Below, in pieces: positions 61,702 to 64,000 of a stretch of 64,000 bases of DNA (position 1 is the stretch's first letter; each line of letters starts with the position of its first letter). The position numbers were made by a program, and so were the translations under genes. The stretch comes from Chitinophaga sp. MM2321 (GTDB taxonomy: Bacteria > Bacteroidota > Bacteroidia > Chitinophagales > Chitinophagaceae), in NCBI RefSeq assembly GCF_964033635.1, contig NZ_OZ035533.1, positions 2,232,001-2,296,000 of the forward strand. The letters run 5' to 3'. Under the pieces are notes generated by a model that worked only from the letters and a program-made list of their open reading frames with translations, made no database searches and was not told where the DNA came from.

Positions 61702-62144
61702 ATGTGAAGTATTAGCGCAGTCGAAATTTTAATATAGATGCAAGTATTCGGTGAATTATTTAATCAAGTATTCGGTTTATTATTTAATAATAAATAGTAA
61801 ACTTATTGCCTGCTCAGAAGCAATACATTTATCATTAACAATAAGTAAAATTGTGCTTTGGGGCACGCTTTTTTCAGGAAAAAGCAACCGCAAACGGTCT
61901 TTAGATAGGAATGGAAAAAAATACTTACAAGAAAAGGTTTGGTTGGCCAGATCTTGTTTCACCATCTTTTAAAGATGAATCTCGAACCCGGATGCAAGGT
62001 AAAAACAATTCAAATCATTTTTCATACAATTTGGTGAAATGTAAGAAATAGCGGATGAAATGACCATTTAAACCATTTAATGCAATAAAACTGAGACTTA
62101 AAATAGTATTATATATTATATTATATTGTAAAAAAAATATATAA
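61702..62144. other. AT-rich gap without a recognisable gene
   Basis: 443 bp between the acyltransferase stop and the giant gene start. It contains the 24-bp tandem repeat at 61741-61788 and an (AT)n-like stretch near 62104-62142. Frames of 60-77 codons on both strands have no recognisable features. Confidence 0.5.
61741..61788. repeat. Two tandem 24-bp repeats upstream of the giant protein gene
   Basis: The unit CAAGTATTCGGTGAATTATT plus TAAT at 61741-61764 is repeated at 61765-61788 with two mismatches. It lies 40-87 bp upstream of the ATG at 61701 (minus-strand gene), where a regulator could bind two sites about two helical turns apart. Confidence 0.7.
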
Positions 62145-63329
62145 CTAGCCTTTCGCCAGGGTATTTTTGTTGGAACGTTTTCTGGGCCCGTGTAAAATGT
62201 CCCCGATGAAAGTATGCCTGATAAACCAATTGTAAGTTGCCATGGCAATACTACCGGTGATCAGCAACACTAACCAGAAGCGTGACCAACCAGGAACGTT
62301 GGTATACAGGAAAAAGACTTGTAAACTGGCAACCAGTGACAGGTGTACCAGATAAAGCCAGTAAGATGCATCAGCAATATATTTTAAAGCGGGATTTTCC
62401 CCGTTTAAATATTTCAGGAAGAACCCCATGGTACCAAATGCCAAAAACAGGGTTTGCATGGCCAGTCCAAGTTTTATAATCCATAAAACATAGGAGGTAT
62501 AAACTGAAGCCTGCTCTTTGTAAACGATTAAAAAAACGAATAATATAACACTGAGTAATAGTCCTGTAAGTAAATATAACCAGGTATGCCGGGCTATTTC
62601 ATTCAATTGTCCGTTATTACGGTGTAACAGGTATCCAATAACAAAGAAAAAACCATAGTAGATAAAATGGGAAATCTTTGGCAAGATACCGGTAGATACT
62701 TCCACAATTGCTTCCCGGAAGAAAATAACCTGTATGCCGCCGAGTATTACTGTGAAAATAAGCAGCTGCCCCAGCGACCCGAAATTGATGCTGAATCTCT
62801 TTATAAAAGAAGGGATATATTGTATGAGTCTTGTGCGTTTCACCAGCAGCATTGCCATGTAAAAGAGCAGTAGGTAATACAGGAACCATAAATGCGCCAT
62901 ACCGTTCCAATGGAAAAATTGTACACGGAAAGCTGCCCAGGCTTCTGCAGGTGGTAACTTGTCAGCGATGAAATATTTGTAATAAAGGAAAGGGGCAATT
63001 GATAGTGGTAAGATAAAAATGAGGCTGCCAGTAAAAGGAAGGACAATCCTTTTGAAGCGATGTTTTATGAAAGCCGTTTCACCTATTTTCAAATATAGCA
63101 TTCGGGCAAAAAAGCCGGCTACTATATAGAATAATTGCATCCGGAACGAATGCAGCAACATATAAGTACCATCAAAAAACAACGTATGAAACTGGTTGTC
63201 AGATGGCCAGGTAGGATTAGGATACATTTTGTATGCTATGGAAGCATGTAGTATGATACCTAGTAACATGGCAATAGCCCGTAAGGCATCCAATCCGTTA
63301 ATCCTTTTGTGCTGAGGTAATGTCATCAT
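62145..63329 (-). CDS. Acyltransferase 3 family membrane protein (OpgC/MdoC-like)
   Basis: A 394-residue integral membrane acyltransferase with about ten helices. The N-terminal RINGLDALRAIAMLLGIILHASIAY carries the catalytic-type His, followed by LHSFRMQLFYIVAGFFARMLYLK and KHRFKRIVLPF. NGMAHLWFLYYLLLFYMAMLL and YIADASYWLYLVHLSLVASLQVF are further conserved segments. The pattern is nearer to glucan-modifying (MdoC/OpgC) members than the one at 39736-40839. It lies 17 bp downstream of a glycosyltransferase gene on the same strand, so the pair may build and acylate a surface glycan. Confidence 0.9.
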   Translation of the reverse strand: MMTLPQHKRINGLDALRAIAMLLGIILHASIAYKMYPNPTWPSDNQFHTLFFDGTYMLLHSFRMQLFYIVAGFFARMLYLKIGETAFIKHRFKRIVLPFTGSLIFILPLSIAPFLYYKYFIADKLPPAEAWAAFRVQFFHWNGMAHLWFLYYLLLFYMAMLLVKRTRLIQYIPSFIKRFSINFGSLGQLLIFTVILGGIQVIFFREAIVEVSTGILPKISHFIYYGFFFVIGYLLHRNNGQLNEIARHTWLYLLTGLLLSVILFVFLIVYKEQASVYTSYVLWIIKLGLAMQTLFLAFGTMGFFLKYLNGENPALKYIADASYWLYLVHLSLVASLQVFFLYTNVPGWSRFWLVLLITGSIAMATYNWFIRHTFIGDILHGPRKRSNKNTLAKG

Positions 63330-63346
63330 GAATTTATTATAAATGG

Positions 63347-64000
63347 CTATGCTATATTACGTTTAGCTTTATCCCAGGCAGGAGACTGATTTTTTGCCAG
63401 GAACCGGAAAAAACCCTGGTATACTGCCAAGTTCATGAACAAGAAGTAAAAAGGAATATAAAAAAGCTTTGATTTTATATGTTGTTTAGCCTGCTGATAA
63501 CCAATAAGGGCTCCCAGATAGAAAAACAGCTGCACTGACAGGGACAGGTAAAAGAAAATCCCAGCTCCACCAAGTACAAGTATAATGTTGCTGATGAGCA
63601 ATACTGGTAGGCTTAAGGGGCTGAGTGTCCATCTCAACACCCTATGTGATATATATTGAAAAGAAACTACGGGATATCTAAAAAAATTTAACAGTGATTT
63701 GAGCATCAGTATCGCCTGAAAGCCCCCTGCGCTGATGCGTACCTTACGTTTATGTTCTTCTTCAATAGAGTAGGAGGGTGCTTCCATCGCATAGGCATCG
63801 GGAGCATAGGCAATTCTGAAGCCGGAAATATTAATGCGTAGTGAAATAACAAAATCATCTAGAATAACTTTTTCTTCTACCGGCTGGAATAATGCGGTTC
63901 GAATGGAAAAAAGCTCACCTGCTGCGCCTACTACGGTATAAAGCTCTGCATCCAGTTTTTTAAGGAAAGATTCATATTTCCAATAGATACCTTCCGTTGC
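63347..64000 (-). CDS. Family 2 glycosyltransferase, C-terminal part (truncated by window edge)
   Basis: The frame is open from 64000 down to the stop at 63347 (217 residues), with no start in the window. The first residues (ATEGIYWKYESFLKKLD) and GAAGELFSIRTALFQPV, then VEEKVILDDFVISLRI followed by EEEHKRKVRISAGGFQAIL, match the C-terminal catalytic half of processive GT2 enzymes. Here VILDDFVIS supplies the conserved acidic residues and the RKVRISAGGFQ segment takes the place of the usual QxxRW-type motif. Two or three transmembrane helices follow. An internal ATG at 63787 would give only a fragment lacking the conserved part. Cotranscribed with the downstream acyltransferase. Confidence 0.9.
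   Translation of the reverse strand, partial: ATEGIYWKYESFLKKLDAELYTVVGAAGELFSIRTALFQPVEEKVILDDFVISLRINISGFRIAYAPDAYAMEAPSYSIEEEHKRKVRISAGGFQAILMLKSLLNFFRYPVVSFQYISHRVLRWTLSPLSLPVLLISNIILVLGGAGIFFYLSLSVQLFFYLGALIGYQQAKQHIKSKLFYIPFYFLFMNLAVYQGFFRFLAKNQSPAWDKAKRNIA

Noticed and set aside
61970..62000. A TTCGAG-containing segment resembling a tRNA T-arm (minus strand)
   Set aside because: The flanking bases cannot form a T-stem, and no acceptor or anticodon arm is present.

Overview
The window looks like a chromosomal segment of a Bacteroidota bacterium, most likely Chitinophagaceae (Chitinophaga-like). The signs are a SusC/SusD pair, a Por (type IX) secretion C-terminal domain on a 2254-residue protein, DUF4270, DUF2027 and DUF4870 proteins, and repeated sigma-ABfr-type promoter boxes (TAnnTTTG, sometimes with TTTG about 20 bp upstream). 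No phage, transposase, CRISPR array, tRNA or rRNA gene was seen. Assignment below phylum is inference.

Layout. 1-9.7 kb: the N-terminal part of a DEAD-box helicase, a zinc-free quinone-type oxidoreductase, a divergent HxlR regulator / FrnE-like DsbA pair with an operator-like site between them, a Kir-type K+ channel, a sodium:solute symporter, a MarR-GNAT fusion, a DinB protein, an acyl-CoA carboxylase carboxyltransferase and RNase HI. 9.7-14.8 kb: a SusC/SusD operon behind a full promoter and a ~300-nt leader. The leader encodes a 19-residue peptide with four consecutive cysteine codons. 15-23.5 kb: an ICMT-like methyltransferase, thioredoxin, a TPR lipoprotein, smpB, accD, class II aldolase, an alpha/beta hydrolase, an atypical Rieske protein, a BtuF-like protein and a CBS-domain cysteine/cystathionine synthase. 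23.6-34 kb: a plus-strand run of bioD, 5-FTHF cyclo-ligase, lpxK, rnr (with a long Lys/Ala/Pro tail), a polyprenyl synthase, an amino-acid permease, DoxX, a DUF2027-Smr protein, the RNase P RNA and DUF4870.

34-47.6 kb, mainly minus strand: a subtilase, a probable lysine-catabolic pair (DUF1338/HglS-like plus ALDH7-like), an acyltransferase, panB, ppx, ppk, a flippase-like membrane protein, panD and panC. A secreted histidine-phosphatase-like protein that has lost its catalytic motifs sits in the same stretch on the plus strand. 47.7-53 kb: a degenerate GT5-like protein, DUF4270, metK and a beta-helix lipoprotein. 53-64 kb: a GMC oxidoreductase, the giant secreted esterase/PA14/FN3 protein, an acyltransferase and a truncated GT2 glycosyltransferase.

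The most striking non-coding feature is a set of long, nearly perfect inverted repeats that fill intergenic gaps. They fall into two sequence classes plus a few AT-rich variants. Several run exactly from stop codon to stop codon of convergent genes, two extend into coding sequence, and one sits between divergent start codons. Arms differ between loci but match within each locus. The best candidate for an undescribed regulatory system is the tetra-cysteine leader peptide upstream of the SusC/SusD genes.
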